DNA from: Anaerolineales bacterium
GTDB taxonomy: Bacteria > Chloroflexota > Anaerolineae > Anaerolineales > UBA4823
Length of the DNA stretch: 23,701 bases
Assembly (NCBI GenBank): GCA_016932955.1
Contig: JAFGBV010000171.1
Location: 1 to 23,701, forward strand
Direction: 5' to 3'
Part shown: one piece after another, positions 15,200-21,874 of the stretch
Position numbering within the stretch: position 1 is the first letter of the stretch
Layout of the letters: each line of letters starts with the position of its first letter
The notes under the pieces: model-generated
Seen by the model: the letters and a program-made list of their open reading frames with translations, nothing else
Told to the model about the DNA's origin: nothing
Database searches by the model: none
Translations under genes and position numbers: made by a program

Positions 15200-16123
15200 T
15201 CAGATCGTATTAGAGAGTATCTCCACAGCCCTTTCCAGGTCATTCTGGTTCGGGGTAATATAGATCCGGGTGGTGTTCAGGCTGGAATGGCCTAATAAGG
15301 TGGCCACTTTTTCCAGTCCCACGCCGCTATCGATCAAATTCTTCCCAAATGTATGCCGTAACACATGGGGCGTCAGGTCGGGCAATCCGGCTTCCTGGCC
15401 TAAGCGCAGAATAACGCGCTGGGCTGAACGGCTGCTCAGGGCGCTATCCTGGTCGCCTTCCACTGCCACCCAGATGTATTCGCTCCCGGCCTGAGGGCGC
15501 ACGGACAGCCATTCTTGCAGCGCCTTGCGCGCTTCGGCATTCAGCGGAACGATGCGTTGTCTGCCCCCTTTACCTTGCTGAACGGTCACCAGGCCTTTCC
15601 GATCGCCAAGTACCAGGTCGCCCAGGCGCAGATCCAGTGCCTCTTGCAAGCGCAAGCCAGTGTGCATCAAAAAGATCACCAGCGAGGCGTCCCGCTGCCG
15701 GGAGCGCCAGCGTTTCGGGTAGCGCAGGCGTGAGATTTGCAAATCCCGCTCGATCGCTCGCTGGAGAGCAAATTGCTGCTTCTTATCCAGGTATTTGGGC
15801 CCTGCGCTGGTCAGAGGCACCTGGCGTATATCTTGGGTTGGATCTTGCTCGATCAATCCTGTCGTTGTAGCCCATCTCATCAGCACAGATATGGCTGCCA
15901 GCCGCCGGTTGACTGTGGCTGCCTTGCGGCGCTCTACAATCAGCAGGTGTTGGCGGTACTCCCGCACGTCCGTTGGTGTAACGCCTGCCAGGGTAAACGT
16001 TTCCCCATTTGTCTGTTCGAACCAGCGGATGAAATGCAGTACGTCAGAACGATAACCTTTTACGGTCAGGTCAGCCCGATCCTGGTTTTGCAAATAGGTT
16101 TCAAAGGCTTGTAGAATATCCAT
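15200..16123 (-). CDS. Tyrosine recombinase/integrase (XerC/D-like)
   Basis: This is a 307-residue site-specific recombinase. An N-terminal core-binding domain (about 1-100, SAM-like) is followed by the catalytic domain with all expected residues: R158 in TGLRLQEAL, K185 in QGKGGRQR, H253 and R256 in HVLRHTFG, H279 in LLGHSS and the nucleophile Y288 in TTRIYIT. The start was put at the ATG at 16123, preceded by AAAGG. A GTG at 16162 is in frame but has no ribosome-binding site and adds 13 atypical residues. It probably integrates or resolves the plasmid-like element that surrounds it. No att core could be recognised. A 16-base palindrome lies 43 bases upstream of the start. Confidence 0.9.
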   Translation of the reverse strand: MDILQAFETYLQNQDRADLTVKGYRSDVLHFIRWFEQTNGETFTLAGVTPTDVREYRQHLLIVERRKAATVNRRLAAISVLMRWATTTGLIEQDPTQDIRQVPLTSAGPKYLDKKQQFALQRAIERDLQISRLRYPKRWRSRQRDASLVIFLMHTGLRLQEALDLRLGDLVLGDRKGLVTVQQGKGGRQRIVPLNAEARKALQEWLSVRPQAGSEYIWVAVEGDQDSALSSRSAQRVILRLGQEAGLPDLTPHVLRHTFGKNLIDSGVGLEKVATLLGHSSLNTTRIYITPNQNDLERAVEILSNTI

Positions 16124-16166
16124 TGTTAGCGCCTTTCCTTGCCAGATGATTGTGTTCGTCACCCAG

Positions 16167-16182
16167 GTGGAAAAGTTTCCAC
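16167..16182. promoter_or_regulatory. 16-base palindrome upstream of the integrase (copy 1)
   Basis: GTGGAA-AAGT-TTCCAC, extended by one G/C pair on each side to GGTGGAAA/TTTCCACC (16166-16183). It shares both half-sites and the 4-base centre spacing with copy 2 at 16556-16571. Its place between the small helical-protein gene and the integrase gene suggests an operator that acts on the integrase; a regulator was not identified. Confidence 0.5.
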
Positions 16183-16198
16183 CATTCCTGGCATATCT

Positions 16199-16540
16199 TT
16201 ACAAGATGTTAGGTAGCTTTTTGATCTGGCTGCCCTGCTTGCGCGCCAGCTCCAGTTCCTCATCGGTGGCAAACCCATATTGTTGAGCGATCAACAATGC
16301 GCTGATCACGCGGTAAAACGCCCCGCCAGCATTGGAGAATGCCTGCTCTCTCACATGGTACTCTTTCACACCATAACCTGTCGCCAGGTACTGCAAGAGC
16401 TCCACTGCCGAGCGGCTGAGTTCTTCCGCCCACAAGGGCTTGTCGTTTTCAACCCGGTTGCACACCTGGATAACCAGGCAGTTCAATTCCAAGGCTTCTT
16501 GATAAGGTCTGCGTCTTTCGAAATCTAAATTTGTTTTCAT
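16199..16540 (-). CDS. Small probably helical protein, possibly four-helix-bundle (S23-like)
   Basis: This is a 113-residue protein predicted by eye to be mostly helical. RPYQEALELNCLVIQVCNRV, a second helix from about WAEELSRSAVELLQYLATGY, then FSNAGGAFYRVISALLIAQQ and a charged tail (ELELARKQGSQIKKL). The pattern resembles the four-helix-bundle proteins related to 23S rRNA intervening-sequence proteins and to Avd accessory proteins, but the similarity is weak. No reverse transcriptase is nearby. GGAGGA lies five bases before the ATG, and a perfect 10-base inverted repeat lies just upstream of that site. It is in the leftward operon between the replication-relaxation-like gene and the integrase. 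Confidence 0.55.
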   Translation of the reverse strand: MKTNLDFERRRPYQEALELNCLVIQVCNRVENDKPLWAEELSRSAVELLQYLATGYGVKEYHVREQAFSNAGGAFYRVISALLIAQQYGFATDEELELARKQGSQIKKLPNIL

Positions 16541-16551
16541 TGGCTCCTCCC

Positions 16552-16575
16552 GGTAGTGGAAACGATTCCACTACC
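16552..16575. promoter_or_regulatory. Perfect 10-base inverted repeat containing palindrome copy 2
   Basis: GGTAGTGGAA (16552-16561) pairs perfectly with TTCCACTACC (16566-16575) around ACGA. Its core GTGGAA-N4-TTCCAC (16556-16571) repeats that of 16167-16182. It sits between the stop of the replication-relaxation-like gene and the ribosome-binding site of the helical-protein gene. It may be an operator or, as RNA, a hairpin that ends or tunes transcription; no U-run follows. Confidence 0.55.
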
Positions 16576-16581
16576 ACTTTT

Positions 16582-17577
16582 CTACTTTCTCGTTTGGGTT
16601 TTCAAGGCTATGATACTCAGCCTGTCAGACCAGACATCATCCAGCCAAGACAACCCGTAGATCGCCCTATGCTCGTAACAGGCGCTTAATGCGTCCACAT
16701 AGTGCTGCTTATTGGCCTCATGCCGGTAGAGAACCAACACCACAGGCATCTCGTTGGACTCCCAGTAATCCCGCCACACCCAGGCATATTCTCCTTTAGC
16801 AAGCTCCTCGTAGCGCTTGACCTTTTGTTTCACATTGAGAACCGAATTGCTATTGTGATACTCCACAACATATGTGCGAATGACGGCTTTACCATCCATA
16901 TCCCGTTTGATGAGCAGCCCATCGGGCGATGCCAGATAGGCTTTCTTTTCAGCATCCCACACAGCCACCTGGCGAGGGCCACGCACTTCGATCAGTCCGC
17001 GCCGGTCATCTGGACCAATAGCCCACAGTGACTGCATCTTCAACATTGTTTCTGCGCAGATCAAGTCATGCATCAGGTGCTCTTCCGTCACGGTAGGCGG
17101 AGGGGACGAGCCATTCCAGCCCTTGCGCGCCACATAGGCCTCGCCCACAGGTCCCAAATAATAGGCGCGCAGCCCACCTGATTCCGGCTCGGGCAAACCG
17201 GCCCGGATGGCTCTTCGCACCGCCTCCTTGGGCAAATTAGCAATCAGCCCATCTGCGCGGTAGCGGCTGAGCTGCGCGTTGAAGCAACGGATGTTGTCGC
17301 TGATTGCCACCTGCTCATGTACCAGGCGGAACAAGGTATCTTCCGTCAGAGTCACGTACCGATAGAGCAGCTCAAGCACCAGGCGGCGCTCGTATGATCG
17401 ATCATTAGCAATCAGCCCATTTACCATGCGATCAATTTCAGCATTGGTGAAGTGATGAACTTTCGGGACTCTGCCAGCTTCACTTGCAGGCATTCGTCCA
17501 TTGAGTGCCACAGGTTTGCGCACACCGCGTGGTGGGCGTTTTGTTTGTTGGGGGTCAGTTTTGGTTGATCTAGCCAT
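16582..17577 (-). CDS. Replication-relaxation-like protein
   Basis: This is a 331-residue protein with the layout of the plasmid replication-relaxation family. After a basic disordered N-terminus (about 1-40), a winged-helix region (about 45-130: RLVLELLYRYVTLTEDTLFRL, LSRYRADGLIANL) is followed by YYLGPVGEAYVA. A C-terminal domain reads SPDGLLIKRD...VVEYHNSNSVLNVKQKVKRYEELA, a degenerate restriction-endonuclease-like core. In this family the protein is associated with plasmid mobilisation or replication, but the mechanism is poorly known. The ATG has GGAG eight bases upstream. It heads the leftward operon that includes integrase, helicase and primase. The call rests on overall pattern, so the family is likely but not certain. 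Confidence 0.65.
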   Translation of the reverse strand: MARSTKTDPQQTKRPPRGVRKPVALNGRMPASEAGRVPKVHHFTNAEIDRMVNGLIANDRSYERRLVLELLYRYVTLTEDTLFRLVHEQVAISDNIRCFNAQLSRYRADGLIANLPKEAVRRAIRAGLPEPESGGLRAYYLGPVGEAYVARKGWNGSSPPPTVTEEHLMHDLICAETMLKMQSLWAIGPDDRRGLIEVRGPRQVAVWDAEKKAYLASPDGLLIKRDMDGKAVIRTYVVEYHNSNSVLNVKQKVKRYEELAKGEYAWVWRDYWESNEMPVVLVLYRHEANKQHYVDALSACYEHRAIYGLSWLDDVWSDRLSIIALKTQTRK

Positions 17578-17854
17578 TGGGGTTCTCCGGGGTAGGAAGT
17601 AGGAGGTTCCCCTCCATTAGGAAAAGCCTAATGGAGGGGAAGTAGGGCTTTTTGGCACGGTTGCGTAACAAGTATCCAGCATCCATGCAGCCCCGGTGAG
17701 GCAGGTAGACAGGCAGGATACAACAGGATACGATCCCTTGATCCACGCGCTATGTATTGATGATTGACCGTAGAGCATCATAGGGTTCAACCCTCCTTCT
17801 CAAAGTATTTTCTGGGCACCAGAAAATAAGGCCTATTTATTGGTAACCAGAAAT
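17578..17854. other. Intergenic region with two perfect hairpins and short repeats
   Basis: This 277-base gap lies between the ParR-like gene and the replication-relaxation-like gene. It contains a 15-base perfect stem (17607-17641) and a 10-base stem TATTTTCTGG/CCAGAAAATA (17806-17815 and 17819-17828), and two CAGGATAC units near 17716-17738. A centromere-like or origin function is possible. A 54-codon minus-strand frame (17617-17781) with AAGGAGG ten bases upstream is open, but I doubt it is a gene. Confidence 0.45.
17607..17641. repeat. 15-base perfect inverted repeat upstream of the replication-relaxation-like gene
   Basis: TTCCCCTCCATTAGG (17607-17621) and CCTAATGGAGGGGAA (17627-17641) pair without mismatch around AAAAG. 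As RNA from the minus strand the loop is CTTTT, and the start codon lies 30 bases on. No U-run follows directly, so an attenuator, protein-binding site or cruciform is as likely as a terminator. Confidence 0.7.
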
Positions 17855-18091
17855 TCACCATAGCATCCCATCCAAAGCTTTATCCAAGTCGTCATCCTGA
17901 GAAGCCATCATCGCCAGATGGCTCATTCCACCCGAACGCAGCGCCATCTTTAGTGCCGGTGCGCGCTGGCGTTGTGGGATCGACGCGAAGTAGGTGATCA
18001 AATCATCATCCTCACCCTGCCGTAAGCGTAGATGAATAGCTACACTCACGGTTTTGCCTTCGCGTGGTGGACGACCACGGCGATCGGTCAT
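17855..18091 (-). CDS. ParR-like small partition partner
   Basis: A 78-residue protein that begins MTDRRGRPPREGKTVSVAIH. The basic N-terminal arm and the strand KTVSVAIHLRLR followed by helices (DDDLITYFASIP, QRAPALKMAL) fit a ribbon-helix-helix DNA-binding protein of the ParR kind encoded behind actin-like genes. The acidic tail (DDDLDKALDGMLW) could be the actin-contact segment. I set the start at 18091: GGGAG lies upstream, the ATG is one base after the ParM-like stop, and this fits coupled translation. A longer frame from 18229 only overlaps the actin gene. ParR normally binds a centromere of repeats and links it to the filament; the actual site here is unknown. Confidence 0.7.
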   Translation of the reverse strand: MTDRRGRPPREGKTVSVAIHLRLRQGEDDDLITYFASIPQRQRAPALKMALRSGGMSHLAMMASQDDDLDKALDGMLW

Positions 18092-18092
18092 G

Positions 18093-19094
18093 TCAGCGCT
18101 CCCTGCGCTGTGCCTGTTGCACAGCCAGGCGATATAGCCCTCGTGCGATCGACAGGATTGGATCGTCGGGGATATACAGCTTTCCGCCGAAGTGTCCGAC
18201 GAGAACGTTACGCAACAGGAGTGCACCACCGCCGACCACGATGATCTGCGAAAACCTGCGCCAGCGCTGTCCCCACACTTTCTCGATCTGCCCGGTCACT
18301 TCTCGCCCCCACACCTGCAGCTCGGATTGCAGATCAAGCTTACCCGCCCGCAGCAGGCTATCCAGTTCACCCAGGGTATAGAGCCCTTCACGGTTGACGA
18401 TCTCAAGCAGACGGCGCACCCCCAATGTTTGCCCAGCGGTCATCGACTGAACAGGTGCTTTGTCTCTCACCGTCATCAGCTCGAGGGTATTGAAACCCAC
18501 CGAGATAATTCCAATCTCCTTGGCAAAATGCGCTTTTCGCTCTGCGATAGACTGTCCCTGATCATCCAGCAAATAATCGAACAAAGCCCCCGATGGCTGG
18601 GATGTGATCTTCACTTCGGCAATGGTCACTTTCATCGCATGGCCATCCGCTTCCCATTGGTGTTCGCCTCGCAGCCATTGGCGCACAGCGTTGGCATTGG
18701 CTGATGCATCAGAACCGGATAAGGGCTCAAGCGGCAAGCCAACGATGAGGTGAAGAGGAATATCTGGTAGGCCATGCTGCCGGAAATACCGGGTGAAGTT
18801 CGCGTACACGATTGCGCGTGTCTCGGGAACACCCGTCAGGCGATCGTAGTCAAGGTTCTCGATGGGGCGTCCCCAATCATGGGCGCCGGAACCAACATAG
18901 AAAGCCAAGCCGTCAACTCGGATGTGCATCGGAGGCTTTTGGGAGCGCAGCCCCAGTAAACGCCCAACCGGTTGGGTTGTTTCGGCAGCTACCGTAGATG
19001 GCAGAACAAAGCCGCCCTGGGCTCCAAAGAGTTTGTTGCTGCCCATGCCCAGATCCTGGCCAAGTAAAAGATGTGTAGAAGAGGATGTTGTCAT
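18093..19094 (-). CDS. Actin-like ParM/Alp-type plasmid segregation ATPase
   Basis: This is a 333-residue actin-fold protein. The phosphate-1 motif is LGQDLGMGSNKLFG (D14), the phosphate-2 position reads IISVGFNTLEL (197-206), and the adenosine motif is IIVVGGGALLL (284-294). LHLIVGLPLE (115-123) and the C-terminal DPILSIARGLYRLA also fit the ParM/Alp layout. It would polymerise with ATP or GTP and push plasmid copies apart. The Asp expected at the start of phosphate-2 (DxG) is Ser198 here, which I note as unusual; it may be normal for this subgroup. AGGAG lies six bases before the ATG. The ParR-like gene follows one base after the stop. Confidence 0.8.
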   Translation of the reverse strand: MTTSSSTHLLLGQDLGMGSNKLFGAQGGFVLPSTVAAETTQPVGRLLGLRSQKPPMHIRVDGLAFYVGSGAHDWGRPIENLDYDRLTGVPETRAIVYANFTRYFRQHGLPDIPLHLIVGLPLEPLSGSDASANANAVRQWLRGEHQWEADGHAMKVTIAEVKITSQPSGALFDYLLDDQGQSIAERKAHFAKEIGIISVGFNTLELMTVRDKAPVQSMTAGQTLGVRRLLEIVNREGLYTLGELDSLLRAGKLDLQSELQVWGREVTGQIEKVWGQRWRRFSQIIVVGGGALLLRNVLVGHFGGKLYIPDDPILSIARGLYRLAVQQAQRRER

Positions 19095-19414
19095 TCTGGT
19101 CTCCTGATAGGTACTGCCTTTTGTGGAATCACGATTCAGTCCATCCGGGCCTCAATAGCCGCGACGGAATACGATTGGCTGCCCACCACGTCCTGGATTC
19201 AGCCAGGATATGAGCAGGCAGCCAATGTCAAAGCACAATTTAGGTGTACAATGTATCCAGCTAGCGAAAATAGACGATTCCCCCTTGTTCTGTTCGCGGT
19301 CACAATCTTCCCCAGAATTTCCCCTACGTTGGTATGTAATGCGGCTTAGTGGTCGGCCTGGGGAAAGTTTACCATTTCGTCACCCATCCTATTCAAGCAA
19401 TAACAAAGTCAGGC
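19095..19414. other. 320-base divergent gap with nested inverted repeats
   Basis: The gap lies between the divergent actin-like gene and the second HNH gene and probably marks the right edge of the plasmid-like element. It holds the nested repeat at 19174-19226 and a palindrome GAATC-AC-GATTC (19126-19137) close to the actin gene. I could not identify a firm promoter for either gene; TTGACA on the minus strand (19231-19226) has only a weak -10 (spacer about 15). No direct repeat matching the left edge was found. Confidence 0.5.
19174..19226. repeat. Nested inverted repeat (possible centromere, operator or att arm)
   Basis: ATTGGCTGCC (19174-19183) pairs perfectly with GGCAGCCAAT (19217-19226). 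Inside it TCCTGG (19191-19196) pairs with CCAGGA (19203-19208). The two stems could fold into one interrupted hairpin or a cruciform. The site lies about 80 bases upstream of the actin-like start codon, where ParM systems often carry their centromere. Confidence 0.6.
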
Positions 19415-20155
19415 ATGACATCAGAACAAACACTAGCACCATATATCCATAAATTCTCCCACCTGCGCACCGACCGCACCGGCGGTTGGACGGCCGCAAC
19501 ACAGGGCCAGGCTCCGCACAAGCCCATCTTGCTGCTCTCGGTGTTGGATCTCTTTGCTCAGGGGCGCATCACCAACAACTTGATTGAGATCACCCCCGAA
19601 TTGGGCGAATTATTTGCCGCTTACTGGTCAAAGGTGCTACCCGATCGGCGCGGCAACCTGGCGCTGCCTTTCTTCCACCTCCAGTCCAGCAGATTCTGGC
19701 ATCTGCTGCCGCAGCCTGGCCAGGAAGCTGCACTCCAGGCTACCCGGCAGGTAGATACGCTCCGGCAATTGGGAAAGCTGCTCATAGGGGCTCGCTTAGA
19801 TGACGAACTGTTTCAACTACTTCAAGCTGCCGAATCCCGCAATGCCCTGCGTACCACCCTGATCCAGACCTACTTCGCTCAAGAATTTCACTCGGATTTG
19901 CTGGCTTTGGGCGAAATCAACTTACAAGCATTTGTCTACAGCCAGCACCTGATCGAGCAGGCCCGTAATCAGGTTAAGGAGATCGCCGGGGAAGAAGATG
20001 CATACCAGCCAACCGTGCGCGACCAGGGCTTTCGCAAAGCGGTGGTACGCATTTACAATCACCGCTGCGCTTTTTGTGGAGTGCGCATGCTGACTGCCGA
20101 TGGACATACTGCAGTAGAGGCTGCACATATAATTCCCTGGAGCCTGGCGCGGTAA
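19415..20155 (+). CDS. HNH restriction-like endonuclease, N-terminal part, frameshifted
   Basis: This frame gives 246 residues from the ATG at 19415. The N-terminal part (HKPILLLSVLDLFAQG, ELGELFAAYWSKV, LALPFFHLQSSRFWHLL) is typical of a family of HNH restriction-like proteins, and resembles the sulfur-binding domain of ScoMcrA-type enzymes; that last link is from memory. The HNH domain begins with the zinc pair CAFC (C218, C221) and EAAHIIPWS (H238). It breaks just after this at a TAA (20153-20155). The rest of the domain continues in the next frame (20151-20417). Removing one G near 20150-20152 restores LARKVTPYAIDDLHNGM. An upstream GTG at 19349 is in frame but the added residues look non-coding. 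It pairs with the MazG-like gene downstream. Confidence 0.75.
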   Translation: MTSEQTLAPYIHKFSHLRTDRTGGWTAATQGQAPHKPILLLSVLDLFAQGRITNNLIEITPELGELFAAYWSKVLPDRRGNLALPFFHLQSSRFWHLLPQPGQEAALQATRQVDTLRQLGKLLIGARLDDELFQLLQAAESRNALRTTLIQTYFAQEFHSDLLALGEINLQAFVYSQHLIEQARNQVKEIAGEEDAYQPTVRDQGFRKAVVRIYNHRCAFCGVRMLTADGHTAVEAAHIIPWSLAR

Positions 20156-20417
20156 AGTCACGCCTTATGCCATTGACGACCTACATAATGGTATGGCTTT
20201 GTGCCGCTTGTGCCACTGGTCGTTTGACGAAGGCTTGATGGGCGTCTCGACAAAGTATCTGATGTTAATCTCTGGAGAGATGCGTGTCACACAGAACCTG
20301 TCGGGGCATCTCCAAAACCTGGAAAATCGTCCGATCATCGGTCCTGTAGAGCCTGATTTATGGCCTTATGTCGAATCTTTAGAATGGCACCATCAGCACA
20401 TCTTTCGCCGGGGGTAG
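20151..20417 (+). pseudogene. C-terminal remainder of the frameshifted HNH nuclease
   Basis: The frame starting at about 20151 reads KVTPYAIDDLHNGMALCRLC then HWSFDEGLMG and runs to the TAG just before 20418. It supplies the Asn of the HNH motif, the second zinc pair CRLC and the conserved HWxFDEGL. Joined to 19415-20150 with one base removed, it gives a normal protein of about 333 residues. Alone it lacks a credible start (the first ATG, 20193, cuts into the motif). The cause may be a true frameshift or an error in the sequence. Confidence 0.75.
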
Positions 20418-20420
20418 TAC

Positions 20421-20759
20421 ATGCACCGCGATTACAACAAACTGATCCGCGACCGCATCCCTGAGATCATTCAAAACAGTGGTAAATGCTGCGCCGTCGA
20501 AACCATGTCTGAAGCCGAATACCGCCAGGCATTGTTGGAAAAGCTGGTCGAAGAGGCTCAGGAGGCGTGCCGGGCTGCTCCGGAGGAATTGGCCACCGAG
20601 CTTGCCGATCTGCAGGAAGTGATTGCGGCTGTGCTGGCTGCCTGGCATATATCACCAGAAAAGGTTCAACAAATTCAAGATCAACGCCGCGCAGAACGCG
20701 GCGGTTTTGAGCAGCAGTTGAAGCTATTGTGGACGGAAGAGGGAGACGAAGATGTCTGA
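20421..20759 (+). CDS. MazG-like nucleotide pyrophosphohydrolase (second copy)
   Basis: This is a 112-residue paralogue of the protein at 9041-9367. It shares YNKLIRDRIPEII, EAEYRQAL, KLVEEA, LATELADL and RGGFE. The metal-binding pattern is EEAQE followed by ELADL, so it is probably active as an NTP pyrophosphohydrolase. It starts three bases after the HNH stop and its last 8 bases overlap the HU-like ORF, so the three are one operon. That both MazG-like copies follow an HNH gene is the main clue to a joint role. The nucleotide substrate is unknown. Confidence 0.82.
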   Translation: MHRDYNKLIRDRIPEIIQNSGKCCAVETMSEAEYRQALLEKLVEEAQEACRAAPEELATELADLQEVIAAVLAAWHISPEKVQQIQDQRRAERGGFEQQLKLLWTEEGDEDV

Positions 20760-20952
20760 TCGCATTGAACGAGAAGAACTGGTCCGCCTGGTCGCTCAAC
20801 GCACCGGCCAGGATGTGGGGACAGTGAATAACGTGGTAGATGCTTTTCTGAAGGATATCGGTATCGGATGTATAATAGAATCACTTATCCGATACCGATA
20901 TTGTTCTCCTGGAGAACCCCAATGCTTGATCCTCGTCTTCTGGCTCGTTTAG
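20752..20952 (+). CDS. HU-like N-terminal fragment
   Basis: This 66-residue frame starts inside the MazG-like gene (ATGTCTGA overlap). Residues 4-36 (IEREELVRLVAQRTGQDVGT and VNNVVDAFLKDI) look like the first two helices of an HU/IHF-type DNA-binding protein. After DIGIG the match ends, and the last 28 residues, read across the Fic promoter, are not HU-like; the beta-arm half of HU is missing. The break lies exactly at the left arm of the Fic inverted repeat. It is probably a truncated gene, perhaps cut when the Fic cassette arrived, although a short functional domain cannot be excluded. Confidence 0.5.
   Translation: MSDRIEREELVRLVAQRTGQDVGTVNNVVDAFLKDIGIGCIIESLIRYRYCSPGEPQCLILVFWLV
20855..20901. 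promoter_or_regulatory. Fic promoter inside a 15-base perfect inverted repeat
   Basis: ATATCGGTATCGGAT (20855-20869) and ATCCGATACCGATAT (20887-20901) are exact reverse complements, 17 bases apart. Each arm is itself a tandem of ATCGG-type units. A perfect -10 box TATAAT (20871-20876) sits between the arms; the -35 region is poor. Any protein bound to both arms would block the promoter, so this looks like an operator for autoregulation of fic. Confidence 0.65.
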
Positions 20953-21866
20953 ATCATAAAAAGGCGCAACTGGATGCCCTGCGCCCACTTCCTGCCGCAG
21001 CAGTAGCCCGCCTGAAAGAACAGCTTACAATCGAGTGGATCTACAACTCAAATGCCATCGAAGGCAGCACACTGACTCTGCGCGAAACACAGCTTATCTT
21101 GGAAACAGGCCTGACGATTGGTGGCAGGAGTCTTCGTGAACACTTCGAGGTGATCAATCATAAGGATGCCATTGAGTATGTTGAAAGCCTGGCAGAACAG
21201 AGCGTGGCACTCTCGGCCTTTCATGTACGGCAAATCCATAAGCTGATTCTAACTCGTATTGATGATGAAAATGCCGGGCAATATCGCCGCACACGGGTGA
21301 GAATTGACGGCGCCAGTCATGTTCCACCTGAGTCCTGGGAAATCCCCCAACGAATGCAGGATTGGGAGACCTGGCTGCACCAGGCAGAGCACGAATTACA
21401 TCCTGTGGTTCTTGCGGCTCAGGCGCACCATAGGCTGGTTGCAATACATCCTTTTGTCGACGGAAATGGGCGTACCGCCCGGCTGGTGATGAACCTGGTA
21501 CTCTTTCGATATGGTTATCCGCCAACGGTGCTGCTAAAGGCAAATCGGCGGCAATACTACTACGTCTTGATGCAGGCGGACTCTGGCCAGCCAGAACCAT
21601 TGGCTAATTTCGTGGGCAAGGCAGTCGAGCGCAGCCTCATTCTGTATCTGGAAGCCTGTACGCCGCGGATTTCTCCGCCTGCGCCAGAGCAGGTCTGGAT
21701 CAGCCTGGCCCAGGCTGCTGAGGGCACACCTTACAGCCAGGAATATCTCAGTCTGTTGGCGCGCAAAGGTCGTTTAGAAGCCGTCAAGCGCGGACGCGTT
21801 TGGTTAACCACTCGCCAGGCAGTAGCAGATTACAAGCAATCTATTGAGGATACGACCTCAAAATAG
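20922..21866 (+). CDS. Fic-family AMP-transferase with inhibitory helix and C-terminal winged helix
   Basis: This is a 314-residue Fic protein. The catalytic motif HPFVDGNGRTAR (176-187) is complete, with the His nucleophile base, the acidic residue and GNGR. SNAIEG (43-48) matches the (S/T)xxxE(G/N) inhibitory helix, here N-terminal to the Fic core (class II arrangement), so the enzyme should be self-inhibited. The C-terminal 70 residues (WISLAQAAEGTPYSQEYLSL, then LEAVKRGRVWLTTRQAV) resemble a helix-turn-helix domain that could bind DNA, including its own operator. The start is ATG at 20922, with GGAG eight bases upstream; the longer frame from 20868 runs through the promoter. Fic proteins of this type AMPylate target proteins; the target is not known. 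Confidence 0.85.
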   Translation: MLDPRLLARLDHKKAQLDALRPLPAAAVARLKEQLTIEWIYNSNAIEGSTLTLRETQLILETGLTIGGRSLREHFEVINHKDAIEYVESLAEQSVALSAFHVRQIHKLILTRIDDENAGQYRRTRVRIDGASHVPPESWEIPQRMQDWETWLHQAEHELHPVVLAAQAHHRLVAIHPFVDGNGRTARLVMNLVLFRYGYPPTVLLKANRRQYYYVLMQADSGQPEPLANFVGKAVERSLILYLEACTPRISPPAPEQVWISLAQAAEGTPYSQEYLSLLARKGRLEAVKRGRVWLTTRQAVADYKQSIEDTTSK

Positions 21867-21874
21867 AAGTTATC

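Noticed and set aside
17617..17781. 54-codon minus-strand ORF between partition and replication genes
   Set aside because: The Shine-Dalgarno distance is long (10 bases), the frame runs into a structural hairpin and the product is compositionally odd.
18092..18229. Long N-terminal extension of the ParR-like protein
   Set aside because: It overlaps the actin-like gene in another frame and the extra residues look non-coding; the ATG at 18091 fits the operon layout.
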